Assembly: GCA_003833135.1 (NCBI GenBank)
Contig: QZLH01000292.1
Coordinates: 46,744-110,743, forward strand
DNA length: 64,000 bases
Source: Oehlia diaphana
Taxonomy: Eukaryota > Glomeromycota > Glomeromycetes > Glomerales > Glomeraceae
Reading direction: 5' to 3'
A program made the position numbers and the translations under genes. The notes below the pieces were generated by a model that worked only from the letters and a program-made list of their open reading frames with translations, made no database searches and was not told the origin of the DNA. This document shows positions 36,525 to 49,104 of this stretch, piece after piece. Numbering within the stretch: the first letter of the stretch is position 1; every line of letters begins with the position of its first letter.

Positions 36525-37589
36525 ATGAGTACTCAAATCCTCACTAAAAAAGTTAATCTTGAGAATGATATTAAAGAACATTTTCCAATAAAAGATAAAA
36601 TTTCTCAAATTTTTCCTGATACAAATGTTCATGCCATTTCAGTTGATTACGATGAAACTCCCTCAAATAATCAATCTGTACTTAAACAAACAATGACTTC
36701 TCACGGATTAGCTGCTGCAATTCTTCATGCTTATAACCATCATCAACACTTACGACTAACACCTGATGATATTTGGTTAACTATCGCACAAGGAGTTAGT
36801 CATCACATTAATTATAATGCAGAAAGATTTCGTTTTCGCTTTGTTAGCCACGAAGGTAAAAAAGAGATTTCTATTTTAGCAAATGATATTTTGCATATGA
36901 AAGATTCTCGCCTTGAAGGTGATTGGCCCGAAGTAGTAAATAGGTTGGTCGTGCAAACTGATCAAGCTGTAGAAAAAATTGATATAAAATCTCTTTTAGA
37001 ATGTGATTTTTCTACAACAACAAAAATTTCTCTTACTGCTAGTCGTATCGTTCTATTGGATATGGTCAAAGCGTATTTTTCATATAAAGTGTGTTTACTT
37101 TGTGGGATTCCTAAAGTTACTCTCGAAGGAACTTTAGAAGATTGGACAAAATTACAAGAGAAAGTTATTCAGTTACGTCAATTGGATTTAGATATGGATT
37201 TTTGGTTAGATAGATTGGATCCAGTTGTATGGAAATTAGTTGAAACTTATAAAGGTGAAGTTGACGAAGAATTTTGGGCTACAATCGCCTCAAGACAACA
37301 ATTTGGTTCGGGTCCTATGAATATTAATGGATGGATGATGGCCTTCTATCCTTATGAAAGAGATGGAACAAAAATAGTTTATAATTCAATTGAACCAGAT
37401 GATATTCCTGATGGAAGAGTTGCTGTTCCATTTACGACTGATACTGGATTAAATTTAAATTTTATTGCTGGATTTTTGGGTGCGCAACAAGCAACTTTTG
37501 AGATTTCTAATGAAATAGCTGTTTCACCAGTCATCGGTTGGTTTGTTATTGATGACAAAACTCCAGAGGAAAATGCAGATAATGAATGA
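36525..37589 (+). CDS. DUF4419-domain protein
   Basis: Single-exon frame of 354 residues starting MSTQILTKKV. Conserved blocks are TMTSHGLAAAILHAYNHHQH, LRLTPDDIWLTIAQGVSHHI, NYNAERFRFRFVSHEGKK, CDFSTTTKISLTASRIVLLD and VSPVIGWFVIDDKTPEE. The block PDDIWLTIAQG with H-x-x-N-x-x-x-E-x-x-R is characteristic of DUF4419, a fungal family with no established biochemical role. No signal peptide or membrane segment is seen. The gene is a clear relative (about 70% by eye) of the copy at 57234-58301 on the other strand, so it is the more distant member of the family in this window. Confidence 0.88.
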   Translation: MSTQILTKKVNLENDIKEHFPIKDKISQIFPDTNVHAISVDYDETPSNNQSVLKQTMTSHGLAAAILHAYNHHQHLRLTPDDIWLTIAQGVSHHINYNAERFRFRFVSHEGKKEISILANDILHMKDSRLEGDWPEVVNRLVVQTDQAVEKIDIKSLLECDFSTTTKISLTASRIVLLDMVKAYFSYKVCLLCGIPKVTLEGTLEDWTKLQEKVIQLRQLDLDMDFWLDRLDPVVWKLVETYKGEVDEEFWATIASRQQFGSGPMNINGWMMAFYPYERDGTKIVYNSIEPDDIPDGRVAVPFTTDTGLNLNFIAGFLGAQQATFEISNEIAVSPVIGWFVIDDKTPEENADNE

Positions 37590-38125
37590 ATTGTTAGGAG
37601 AGAGAAGCTAGTTTAATTTATATAACTTTTAAATACTACTACAAAAAATTTTTCCTTCATATGTATAAATTTTTTTTTATTTTTCAAACCAATAAAGAGC
37701 GTTAAAGAAAAGCAAACTATTAAATGATAATAAATTGCGTCGTTAATTTCTTTTTTGCTGTTTTGCATTGTCGGTTGAAAACTTGAAAGCCAACAATAGT
37801 TGCTGATGTTTGAATTCTATCCAAGAAAGGAAAGACCCACGTGATTGTTCTACGCGTTCCTGAAATGCTGAATCGATAAGTACAGTATATTCAAAGTTCA
37901 ATGTGATAGCGATTATTCTTCGGATTTCATTCATAAATTTATGTGTATACACTGTGATTAATAAATTTTTTGATATTAACAATCATTAATCGAAAAGGCT
38001 ACAAGGTTATTTTATGAAAAATATATACAGTTTTATTTACACTAATGTCGCAAAAGAATACACCCCGCAGTTTATCTCAAAATCGCAAGTATTACGATCA
38101 TAATGCTCGATTTGCTTATTACTTA

Positions 38126-38342
38126 CATTTTCACTACCTCTCTAAGTGCACCCCCCCCCCCCCCCCCCCCTTGGGACCATAGTAAAAATATAGTAGAATG
38201 TGCACTTAGAGAGGGTGTGCATTTATAGAGAGTAAAATATTAAGAGCCCTTATAAGTTGGGTTGAGACCAGGCCCACCGTGCACCTAAAAGAATTTATAT
38301 AGTGCGTGCACTTATAGAAGGTGACTTATAGAGGTGTCACTG
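38126..38342. mobile_element. Putative Tc1/mariner (pogo-like) MITE, 217 bp
   Basis: The right end, read inward on the minus strand, is CAGTGACACCTCTATAAGTC, and the left end is CATTTTCACTACCTCTCTAA followed by GTGCACC. These are imperfect terminal inverted repeats with the mariner-like (C)CTCTATAAGT core, and TA flanks both ends. Internal copies of GTGCACTTAYAGAG occur near 38200, 38220 and 38308. No transposase is encoded. A 20-nt poly-C run lies near the left end. Confidence 0.55.
38151..38170. repeat. Poly-C run, 20 nt
   Basis: Twenty consecutive C residues in a genome with very low G+C content, inside the putative MITE. Confidence 0.9.
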
Positions 38343-38588
38343 TATATTGCTCATTTTTTTAACACTCATTTAGATCCAGGTAACTGCTCGAACATTGACA
38401 CCTTTTAAATCTATATAATCTGTTTAAATTCATAATTCGCTTAATAAACACTATAAATTCCAAACAAGAATAAAAAAATAAATATCTGTTTATTTTGATT
38501 TCAAAAAAATAGAGGAACAAAACATGAAAATCAAATTGAAAAGGAATATTATAAAGAAAACTTTAATTTAATCTAAAAAAAAATACAA

Positions 38589-40906
38589 TTAAATAGTGAT
38601 ATCAAGTTTCTTTAAAGCATTGATCGCTTTTTCATGCCCTTTTAATGCAGCAATTTTAAGATATTCGATACCTTTATCTGTATTTTTGGGTGCATGTTGA
38701 CCTTTAGTATAACACATTCCTAAATTATACATAGCATTAATATAACCATTTTCTGCCGATTGAGTTAAATAATTTAAGAAAATATCTGGATTAACATTAA
38801 TAGATTCCATAGCATATCTATATTGAGCTTCTGGAACACCAGCATCTGCTGCCTCTTTAAATAATGGGATAGCCTTTTTTTTATCTTTTTCGACGTAATA
38901 TCCTTCCGATAAATAATGGGCTTTCCAATAAAGAGCATTTTTATTACCAAGTTCTGCATGAGCATTAAAATATTCCCAAGCAAGTTTTTTATCTTGTTCC
39001 GTTTTATTAGGTTTATTATGAAGTTCAATTACTTTATTGAAAGGTAATAAATCATCATCATCATCATCAAAAACTATATTATAATCTTCGTCCATTTTAA
39101 TACTATTTTCCATATTAGAATTCTGTGAATTTTCCAAGGATGTAGTAGTCGAATCATTGTTGTCTTGCTCATAGAATGACATTGGACTACTTTCACAAGA
39201 AAAGGTCCTTCCAAGAATTGCTGAAACAGCAGGATCTTGTGGACGATCACGAGGATCTTGTTTCCATGCTAAAGTGATAATTTCAGTAAAAGCTCCAATA
39301 ATGTCACTTGGACCTTTCTCAAAATTTAAAGTTTCTCGATTTCCATTAATAACATATTCAATAATATCATCAGATTTATCAATATGATTATATGGGACTC
39401 TGTTAAAAGAAAGTTCCCAAAGGAACATTCCAAAACTAAACATTTCACATGCATCAGTGTACCGCACGTAACTATTCTCACTTTTAGAATGAAAAGTTGC
39501 AAGTTTTTCTGGAGCCATCCAACGAATTATTAATTTAATATCTGTTACTTCTTTAGATTTCTCTCCAATCGCACGACTAAGTTCGAAATTAGATAATTTA
39601 CATTTATATCCGCTTGTTACCTATTAAAAGTAATAGACTAGTTAGAATTTTTTTTAGGAGAGAACGGACATCATTATAATGAAATAATGTAATCACCAAT
39701 ATGTTTTCCGCCTTCACATCATGATGCAAAATTCCTAACAAAGAAGATTAAAAAAAAAATTATCAATAAAGATACAACAATAATTTGACTAAAATTTTGT
39801 TAATAAAATTTACCAATGAAGTGAAGGAAACAAAGGCCTCGAAAAATATCTCTTGCTATGAATAATTTAAGTTGCCAAGAAAGTTTTGTATTTTCATAAA
39901 CATTTTTTAGATTATTAAATTCAGCCCATTCAATAATCATATAATCCTCGGCGTCCATTTTTGTAATTCCATAAAATTTAATTATATGAGTACAATCTTT
40001 TAATTGATTCCAAATAGCCAACATACCACGAATTTTTTTTGATTCAGGAGTGTCTCCATCGATAGGAAATTCAATTCTTTTACAAGCTACATCCTGAGCA
40101 TTATATCTCCTGAGTTTGATATTACCATGGCGTTTAATGGATTCATGTGGTAATATTGATTTTGCATCAATTTTTGGTGGATTTATATTATCAACAAGGG
40201 AATTATTTTGCATTTCTTTAGAATTATCAATTATTGTAGCAAGAACTGATAATTTTTCCATCACAAGATTATGATTCTCTTTCATATCTTTATAAACATC
40301 TTTATAACATCCATTTAAATCATCTAAAGACTTTTTAATTATTTTATTTTCTTTCTCAGAATCAACAAACTGTTCAATAGTGATAGCAAGTTGTAATGCT
40401 TTATAAGCATGATCGAATTCATCTCTATATTCTTCAAATTTACCTTTAATATAATTAGCATAAACATATTTTTTAAATCCCTTGACTCCAGAAATTTCTT
40501 CAATAAACCCTCTAATATCACCTAATACTCTATTAAAACGCATAACCGATTTATAATAACCTTTTTGATGTAATATTTCATCATTTTCATCTTTATTCCT
40601 TATCAATAATTTTATTGATGTCATTGCTAATTCTACCCTATCCGCCATTATTCTACAAATTTCTCTATTAATTTTTGCTCGTTCATAGATATCTATGATA
40701 ATATTTGCTATTTTAATTGCTACTTCTAATTCTGGTACAATTTTTTCGACGATTTCTGTTGTGGTTTTAAAAATTAATATTCCATTTTCCTTATAACTTT
40801 TTTTAAATAATGAAAACTTTTTGGATTTTTTTGCTGTTTCATATTGAGCTTTATCGTCATCAGGTCCGGAAGTTATTTTGGGAAAATTTCTATTTAAAAT
40901 ATTCAT
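38589..40906 (-). CDS. MLKL-like helical domain + pseudokinase + Sel1 repeats, three exons
   Basis: Exons 40906-39814, 39734-39697, 39620-38589, GT-AG, 720 residues. Residues 50-190 form a helical bundle (AIKIANIIIDIYERAKINRE, then YYKSVMRFNRVLGDIRGFIE and DEFDHAYKALQLAITIEQ) with the pattern of the MLKL N-terminal four-helix domain. A kinase-like domain follows (about 250-550). It keeps the ATP-anchoring Lys286 (ACK) and a catalytic-loop variant HHDVKAEN (368-375). The DFG aspartate is replaced in SNFE (387-390) and no glycine-rich loop is evident, so it is probably inactive or weak. An acidic linker (DDDDDD) leads to three or four Sel1 repeats at the C-terminus (for example AIPLFKEAADAGVPEAQYRY, GIEYLKIAALKGHEKAI). 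Architecture suggests a signalling or cell-death adaptor, as discussed for MLKL-like proteins. The role is inferred. Confidence 0.8.
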
Positions 40907-41567
40907 TTTTTTCTTTCTTTTTTTTTATCGACGTTGAATAATTCATATCACTTATATAAGTCCTTATGTCAAACCCTTTTGAAACAAATTATTTGTGAAA
41001 CGTAGTAAAGCAGAATGCGTTTCGGCCGGGCATTTCACCGAATAATATAAATTTAAATCATTGTATTAAAAATAACAATATATAATGTTTCAATTCACCC
41101 AATTTTATACCGTTTTTGTGTCCTAATTTGGTAATTGAGGGGTTGATTATCCTCTTATTTACACGTTAAATGTTTCGATGAGTAACAAAGTGCATTTATT
41201 TAATGATAAATGGTTGATTGAACTTAAAACAATATTAAAGTTATAAAGTTATAACGATGTTCCTAATATAATGTTTCACATTATAAGTGATAGAGTTCAC
41301 GATAAGGTTATTGAAAGATTGAGTGTAACAATAAATTTTAATTTCACCTAATTAAGATTAATTTGCGTAAAAACATGATAATTCTTATTATGAAACCTGT
41401 TTTTTCAGGTTTTTACTTTTTCATTATAGCTATTTCTCCTGAATTTCCTTGGTATAAAATCATATAAATATTGCTATCTAAATGCTTTCTTTTTAAATTT
41501 TATCTTTTTCTTATCCTTTATTTTTTGTCTCAATTTTATATTTTTCCTTTCTTCGGAATTTGGCATC
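40907..41567. promoter_or_regulatory. Shared divergent promoter region
   Basis: 661 bp separate the start codons of the MLKL-like and SAMHD1-like genes, which are transcribed away from each other. The region is A+T-rich, with one G+C-richer spot at 41014-41035 (TTTCGGCCGGGCATTTCACC). No known factor site was recognised. Confidence 0.5.
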
Positions 41568-43740
41568 ATGGCCGAAAATGGTTATACGAAAAAGCCGAAA
41601 TCTAAGAGAATTCAAGACCCCATTCATGTAACTTACTGTTTAAATTTTTTTTTGAGCGTAACTATATTATAATGACGTTAGTTGAATTTCGATTATTCAA
41701 ATTAATTTATAAATAGGGATTAATGGAATTCGATGATTGGATAGTCAAATTTATCGATACTGAACATTTTCAAAGATTACGTAGCATCAAACAACTAGGA
41801 ACTACTTATTATGTGTATCCTGGTGCCAGTCACAATAGATTTGAACATTGTTTAGGTAATAATTTGTGTTATATTAAATCCATAATTCATCCTTTCTTTA
41901 CTTTGCTTTGTATGAAATTAATTAAACTTTCACTAAGAAGATAGCCTTCCAACTTTATTATCATGTTTTAGGTGTTGCATATCTTGCAAATTCGTTGGTG
42001 AAAAGAATCCGTGAGACACAACATGATGACCTAAAATGTAGTGACAAAGATTTAAAATGTGTGACATTGGCTGCATTATGTCATGATCTGGGTATGTTAA
42101 TTCAACTTTTATTCTTGAACTTAATCGTATATTACTAATAAATTCTACAATTTTATAGGGCATGGGCCATTTAGCCATCTCTTTGAAGAATTTATTAAAA
42201 TGAGAAGGTTTGACTTGCAAATAAAATAAATAAAATAATATCAAATAGATATTAACTTCTTTTTGCGCAAAAGGCCCGACCGTAAGTGGACGCATGAAGA
42301 AGCTTCTATAATGATGTTTGATGATCTTTTAAAAGAACATAAGGAAATAGCCTATGATTTTGATGATAAGGATAAACAATTTATTAAAGACTTAATCACT
42401 GGGAAGAAACCTGAAGACACTGGAAATAGGTAAATCTATGGATAGTATTTATTGCTACTCGATCAATATATTAAATAAATAAATATGCCTATATATAAGA
42501 TCTCCTTATTTATTCGATGTGGTAGCTAATAAACGTAATTCAATCGATGTCGACAAATTTGATTATTTGGCACGTGACTGTTACTATCTCGGGATGAAAT
42601 CAGTATTTGACTTCTCAAGACTTATGAATTACTCTCGTGTTTCTGATGACCAAATCACGTACGATTTCAAGGAAAGCTACAATATTTACGAACTGTTTCA
42701 CACACGGTATTCTTTGCATAAGAAAGCATATAACCATCGTGTTGGTAATTGTAATTAATTTAAACCCCTAATTGTATTTTCAGTCCTTCACAATTAATGT
42801 AATTTTTAATTAATAAATTAGGCAAAGCGATAGATTATATGATACTTGATGCTTTAGAAGCGGCGGACCCATTTTTAGAAATATCTAAAAGTATCGATAA
42901 ACCAAGTGAATATTTAAAAATGGACGATACAATCCTAAATAGAATCGAATATTCTGATAATCCGGTAAGCTGCTATATCATATTCTTATATTATAACGAG
43001 TAGTAGTTCATTGATGCTTTAATCTGTTTAGAATTTGAAAAAGTCAAAAGATATTATCAGACGTATTCGAAAAAGAGATCTCTATAAATTTGTTGATGAG
43101 TTTTTAGTTCCTAAAGATTTGAAAAGAAAATTAAAAGATTCGAAAGGAAATGTCGAAAAGGTAAAATTCATTGTATTATCAGCATTATAGTTTATAAATT
43201 CAAATTTAATGCTTTATTTGCTTATTTAACAGGATAAAATAACCAAAACCATTACAGATCAATTAGAACTTGATGGAATCAAAAAAGATTATGCAATCGT
43301 AGACATACTTACATTGAATTATGGAAAGAAGGAAGAGAATCCGATCGACAATGTTAAATTTTATGACAAAAATCAACCGAATATCAAAGGTATAAACTAT
43401 ATTTAATTTAATTATATATTTATTGACGCGTTGACTCTCAACATTTATTAATTTATTTTTTACGTTTAGTTTTTAAATTGGAGAGTTCGCAAGTGAGTTA
43501 TCTTGTTCCAGAACTATTTGAAGAAATTAATATTCGAATTTTTACTAGGAATCGTGATAAAGTAATTTTATTATATATTGGTGAATTTCAATAATCTTAA
43601 TATTAGGCCATTAAACTTCCACATATGATTTTTTTTAGATTAAACAAATTAGAAAATGTTTCAAAGAATCATTGACGGAATTTTTCAGAATTCCAGAACC
43701 GAAGACTTATTATACGAGAATTAGGCCAAATGACCAATAA
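41568..43740 (+). CDS. SAMHD1-like HD-domain dNTP triphosphohydrolase, eleven exons
   Basis: Exons: 41568-41627, 41717-41855, 41972-42091, 42159-42207, 42274-42429, 42500-42744, 42822-42964, 43032-43160, 43233-43389, 43470-43561, 43639-43740; all GT-AG, 463 residues. It starts [10 protein letters not shown] and reads [15 protein letters not shown], as in the SAMHD1 entry strand. Metal ligands are His64 in NRFEHCLG, His104-Asp105 in [14 protein letters not shown], and Asp196 in [13 protein letters not shown]. The C-terminal half ([19 protein letters not shown], and the region up to [12 protein letters not shown]) also matches the family. The SAM domain of the animal protein is absent. The enzyme should cleave dNTPs to deoxynucleoside and triphosphate, lowering the dNTP pool. 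In animals this restricts retroviruses and supports DNA repair. It is divergent from the MLKL-like gene. Confidence 0.9.
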
Positions 43741-46055
43741 TCTGGTTGAAAGCCAAGATAAGTATTGTGAGCTTTCTAAATATAACTAAATAGATACATC
43801 TTTACGAGGATCTTGCTCTAAAAATATGATTATGATAGATATACGCACCTTTGAAATTATTTATAGCATACGAACTATAATGGCAAATACTACAAAATAT
43901 ATTTGTAAATATGTATCAATATAATTTTTGATTTACTTGTATTCTATTAAAGAGTGTAAATTATTTGGCGTTTTCTTTACTTTACATCATGATATCATAT
44001 TAAGTTGTAACCATCATTATTATAAATAAATAATTTTATTTTGATCAAATTTCATCTGTCGATTAATTATACTGTAACATGATAGCACTAAATAATTTGG
44101 TAAAGGTCAATGTACCATTTTAAGGCGCAAGAGCAGCAAATTATTTATAGAAGATACTTTTAATAAATAATATGCATGATAGTATACATTAAAGATATCA
44201 CCAAAAAAATCTTATTATTTACTTCCATTTTACCCAAAAGATAAAAAATTAGCAAGAAAGGTAAAAAGAAAAAAAACTTCACTAAAGCCTTTCAGAATCA
44301 ATAGACCTTATGGAAATAATGTGAAATAAATAGTCATATTATAAGATGTACTGGTACCTACAGGCTTAAGCAAGATAGACATTTCTGTAAGCATCCCAAC
44401 CAACATTCTATTTCAAAGTCTAAAGATGAAAAAATAATTGAAGATTATGGTAAGTGTAATTTAGGGTAAGACCTATGGCAAGATGTCCAGAGTCACATTT
44501 TTCACCTCGTAAAAAATACTCGGTATTATAGAAAATAAAATTTCTTCATGATTAATCATTATTGTATTTATATATCAGGATCAAGTTGAGAGGACAAACA
44601 CTCAATTCACAATTTGAATTGGTTGATAGTATTAAAAAGTTGAAATACCCTTTCTGTTAACTATCGTTAATGAAAACAGTCGATTGGACATTTACATCCA
44701 GTAACTTAGAATTTAGAACTCATGCTACCCAAATGGAGTTAACTCTGACCTTTCGATATGTATGTAACTATGTATTTAGGCCAACTTCAATAATAATATA
44801 CATAATGCATACTTGGGAGACATTATCATACCATAAACACCACCCTAGGTTTACTCGTGTTTGTTACAACACGCAACAGTAGATAATAGCGGTCTGTGGC
44901 TTGTGTAAAAATTTTTCAATTACTTCTTATCCAATCATTTATCCATTCCCTCCATCATAATAACAAAGGATAAAATAAAGCATAATCATCCAAATCAAAA
45001 CTGCACCCAGATATAAGGGAAAGTAATATTATTCCCAAAATGTAGAATTAAAATGTACATATTATGTTAGCATATATCATGATCAAGTATGCCCACGACA
45101 CAGAAATATGTCATTTTCACCTGCCCTCCCATATTGCATGTGAGACCACCTATATAGCATCATAGCTACGACTTGTGTACAAAGCAGATAACTACTAGGC
45201 AGTAGCACATGATACATACTACGAGAACTTAAACTCCACGCTCAAAAACAACGCATGCCCATAAAGCAAATACTCGCCACAAATCCTTGAGTTATAGTTT
45301 AATAAATTCTATTACAAAACAAATACAGAAACAGGAATAGATTCTGATCCTCCTCTTAATATCTTTTTGATTTGCTGTCTTGTGACTTTAAATATGCCGT
45401 TGGTAATCTGTAATTACATTCTGTTTAAATTGATGAAATAATCTTGTCAAATGATATATAATACCATTTAGACCAACCGTTTAATTCTAATATATTATTG
45501 GATTAGTATGCACACTCACTTACACCGAATAGTTCAAGACGTGTTAAAAACTCTTTTGCTCGGTAAAAAAGAGTAAATCTATTCTAAGTATATAAATTAA
45601 ATATATTTTTTATAAAGAGACATAAAAACATGATTATTATAGTATGTTTAATAAATAACTAATATGAAGATATAAAAAGAATAAAGTATTTTTTTTCCTC
45701 ATAAAAATTTTTGAATTTAATATAAAGTTTTTATGATCATTTTAAATTATTTTATCATCTTATGCAAATGATATTATACTGATATTCTACATAACATTTT
45801 GTCATGTATGTAAGGCTGTGACTGTTGACTTTAAACAGATCAAAAGTATAAAAATATTATGAGTTCAATACACTGAGTCACTGATATAATTTTACTTCTT
45901 TTTAATCTGTAAAGCCTGTTTCATTAAAATTATGCTAAACAGGGAGCGCATGCTTGCCTTGATTTAATAGATGATAGTTTATCACAAATTTCAACTATCC
46001 TTCTTTGGTAACAAGTACAGTGAATGAAATTCATATTACTTTTTCTTGTATTAGA
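43741..46055. other. Intergenic region, probable retroelement debris
   Basis: No gene recognised. The stretch 44880-45330 is less A+T-rich and contains no simple repeats, so it may be a decayed non-coding part of the retroelement whose coding relic lies at 46056-46636. No LTR pair or target duplication was found. Confidence 0.4.
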
Positions 46056-46636
46056 TCAAAGTTCATAAAAATAAAAAAACATTGTTAGTATGATTAGTAT
46101 AAGGTGGAAGAGAAATTTCAATCTGCTACCACCATAAAAAAAAGTTTCTGGTAAAAGAGATGGTACAAAGGTAAGTTTTTGATCCACCATTCCAATTGTG
46201 TGATGCTTTCTGGGGAAAGTTCGATAATACCATTCCAACCTTGCTTCTTCAGACCAATATTTTTGTCTCTTAACAGGGCGCAAGAGTGCAATCTGGCTGG
46301 GAACAAAACGTCTGTTGTTGCTGTAATCTTTCCGATGAGAGAAGTTAACTTGCGAATCGGAATACCTTCCTTACTCAAGACTCTACCTCTTATTAGTGTT
46401 GATAGATCCAACATCCTGCCCTAGATCTTGCACAATAGTCCCTACTGTCATTGCCCAAACATAGGAGCCAGGTACTCAAGCCAGTAATTTATATCTTCTT
46501 CAATAAAGTTGTATCCATAAAGAAAAGGAGTTATGAAGGAAAGACCATGGTTACGTTCTCGTAGGTCTAGTGTTGACATAGTGTTGATATAATACAAAGA
46601 GCAAAGAAGAATTGTGCTATCTAAATAATATTGCAC
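46056..46636 (-). pseudogene. Relic of a retroelement RT/RNase H region (DIRS-like?)
   Basis: The minus strand holds three broken frames. One reads GIPIRKLTSLIGKITATTDV, LFPARLHSCALLRDKNIGLK and ELSPESITQLEWWIKNLPL. The order I-R-x-L-[AT]-x-L-I-G-K, P-x-x-L-H, G-W-x-x-x-x-x-L-S-x-x-[AS]-x-x-x-L-x-W-W is that of the connection/RNase H part of DIRS-type and related retroelement polyproteins. Frames are interrupted by stops and shifts, so the copy is dead. Protease, integrase or tyrosine-recombinase regions are not recognisable nearby. Confidence 0.6.
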
Positions 46637-46985
46637 TTCTGCTTTAACAAGACTTCTTTCTTCTACTCCAAAAGAGCCAAAAATACGTCATGGATGTTGA
46701 ACAACACATTTTACTCTCACTCAACAGTGCTAGGGTTATTTTTTATATGAAAGTATATCTATTACATGTAAAGTATATTATTTTAATAAAAAGAGATAAT
46801 TTTGGGTATTAAGATGTTCAAGCCTTAGGTTAGACAGGATGTTGACATTTGTGAATGTTATCACTGATTATATTGTGCAATAAAAGAAAAGTACAAACTA
46901 CTTTAACTATATAGCATATTGTAATAAACAAATAATTTATTTACTAGTTATATATATCGTTGAACAAATAATTGATCATCTACAC
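46637..46985. other. Intergenic region downstream of BTB-TLDc gene
   Basis: About 350 bp, A+T-rich, with nothing recognisable. Confidence 0.5.
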
Positions 46986-48464
46986 TTAGATGATTTGAAA
47001 TACTTCATAATCTTCTACAGAAAAATAACTATTGGTTTTTCTTATCTGTTTTTCATAATCGCACATTTCACAGTAACTATAACTATAATAATTACCTCCC
47101 TTTATAATAAGGTCAGAGTAACCAAACGATGGAGCGTATAATATCGAATTATATATAGCTCGCTCTTCATTCTTTACTCGACTTAAAATATGATTTTCAA
47201 CATTATTACCCTTAAAAGAGAATATAAAACTATCATTAGTATCCCCATAACCATTAATAGATTTCCACTCAAGTGGATTATATCCTCCAAGAATTTCATC
47301 ACTATCTTTCACTTTAATAATCACTACGGTACGAGGTATATAATTACAAGATTTATGAAATCTTCTACCATCACAAGATTCACGAAAAATTAACTCAAAT
47401 TTATGTAAAGTAGATGATTTTTTTGATGTATCTAATTTATCAATCCACTTTGATATTAGTTCAGCATGTTGATTTGAAATAATTTTTGAATCAATATTCA
47501 TTGAAATAACTCCACGTGGTCTTGATTTATCTTTTGGCTTATTAGGATTTAAAAAATATTTAACTAAATCTTCACAAAATTCTTCGAAAAAAACTTTTTT
47601 GTAAGGATAAACTTTCTCCGAAAATTCTTCTGAGGTTAAATTATAGAATCTAATAAATGGAATGAATTTTTGTAAAATAATTTTCAAAGTATTGAAATCA
47701 TCGTCTGAATAATTAGAAGGATCTGAGGGTAATTCAGGAGTTCGAGTATGACACCATTCAAGGACATGTTCCCATATTTGAATTTCACTCATTTTAAGAT
47801 TATCATTTTGAATGAGAGAGATCAAAAACTTTTCTGGAATTGAAACAAAATCAAGTGATTTAAATATCTTTTCTGGTTCTTCAGATAATAAATTCGAACA
47901 ATATTCTTGTAGTTGTAACAAAGAATCTTTTTTATAACTTGCTTGATATATAAGATTGAAATTTTGTTCTATCCAGCTTGGTTTGTTTTCAATTAAATAA
48001 GACTGTAAATAATCAACTAATTCTTGAAGACTTAGTTTACTGGCAGCGTCCAAAATTTCAATGATCTCTGAAGTATCATATCCTTCCAAAGTAAGCTTGC
48101 CTCCGTAAATATATCTTAGATAAATTAATAAACAAGAAAATTAAATATTTATTATTATTTTATAAAACAATTGAAAAAATACTTACTTTAATATTACTTG
48201 AAATATTTCAGGTGAAATATTTGACAATTCAGATGAAATATTTGATAATTTAATGTTCAATAAAGTTCCATCAACTTCCGTTCTATTAGTTGAGAGAATC
48301 CTTCGCAAGTAAGGGGAACGGTAGCATAAAATTACCTTATGAGCACGGAATATTTTTACAGAAGGGTCACTACCAACTTCAATAGTAACATCATAATATT
48401 CATGATCGTCCAATATTTCAAGAAAATTTTGCGATAATTTTGGTAAAAATATATTTTCGGCCAT
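46986..48464 (-). CDS. BTB-BACK-TLDc protein, two exons
   Basis: Exons 48464-48187 and 48114-46986, GT-AG, 468 residues. A BTB/POZ domain at about 10-110 contains SQNFLEILDDHEYYDVTIEV, FRAHKVILCYRSPYLRRIL and ISPEIFQVILKYIYGGKLTL. A BACK region follows (about 115-240; LLQLQEYCSNLLSEEPEKIF, IQIWEHVLEWCHTR). The C-terminal TLDc domain (about 300-468) includes KFELIFRESCDGRRFHKSCN, VVIIKVKDSDEILGGYNPLE and SYFSVEDYEVFQI. BTB-BACK proteins usually act as Cullin-3 substrate adaptors. TLDc domains are linked to oxidative-stress protection and V-ATPase binding. This architecture is one of the most amplified in Rhizophagus, and its substrate is unknown. Confidence 0.9.
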
Positions 48465-49104
48465 TATGTAAATTAAATATAAAGCGTTAAGCTAAAAAAA
48501 AATTTTTATTTTTTTTTTAAAAAAAAAAAATTGGTGTCCCTATTAATTGGCGCAGATTTATGATTTTCCATTCCAGATTTTGTAAGGTTACACGCATACG
48601 GAGTTTCTCCAGATAATGGAAAGGTAATTCAAAGATATGAATATCAGATTCATATATGGGATATCGGTCACCAGAAAAATTTTTCGAAGTTCTTTCATGA
48701 ATTTTCCTTTATTACTATACTATTACTATCTAATGATACAACAAATAGGCAATATATAAATAATATACTTAAATTGTCAAAGTACTTTTAAAAAACATTT
48801 TAATATTTCTGATACATAATTTTTGCACCTTTTGCATTTTGAAATTCAAACATTAAAATTTATTTACCTTTAATATCAAAAATTAAAATAATAAATAGTT
48901 TTTCGTTATGGAAATTAAATCCATCCATTATAAAGAATCAAGTACTATCTTGATCAATTTATATATAAAAAAAGTTACATAGTGCTTTCGTAGCAATAAC
49001 TTATAAAGTTTTACGTAAGCTAAACAAAAACATCGATCAATTGGAGGTAAATGTATCATCTGTATCTGTAATCCTAGTTTTATCATACACCAATCTATTC
49101 AACA

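Larger units (their letters stand above)
37590..38588. other. Intergenic region between DUF4419 gene and kinase-Sel1 gene
   Basis: Contains a TA-flanked small transposon (38126-38342) with a poly-C run. A 79-codon minus-strand frame at 37743-37982 looks protein-like in composition but matches nothing I know and has no close partner in the window. Confidence 0.5.

Noticed and set aside
44400..44460. Cys/His-containing frame that could be a transposon zinc finger
   Set aside because: A single Cys-x-His pair in a 30-codon frame is not enough to assign a domain.
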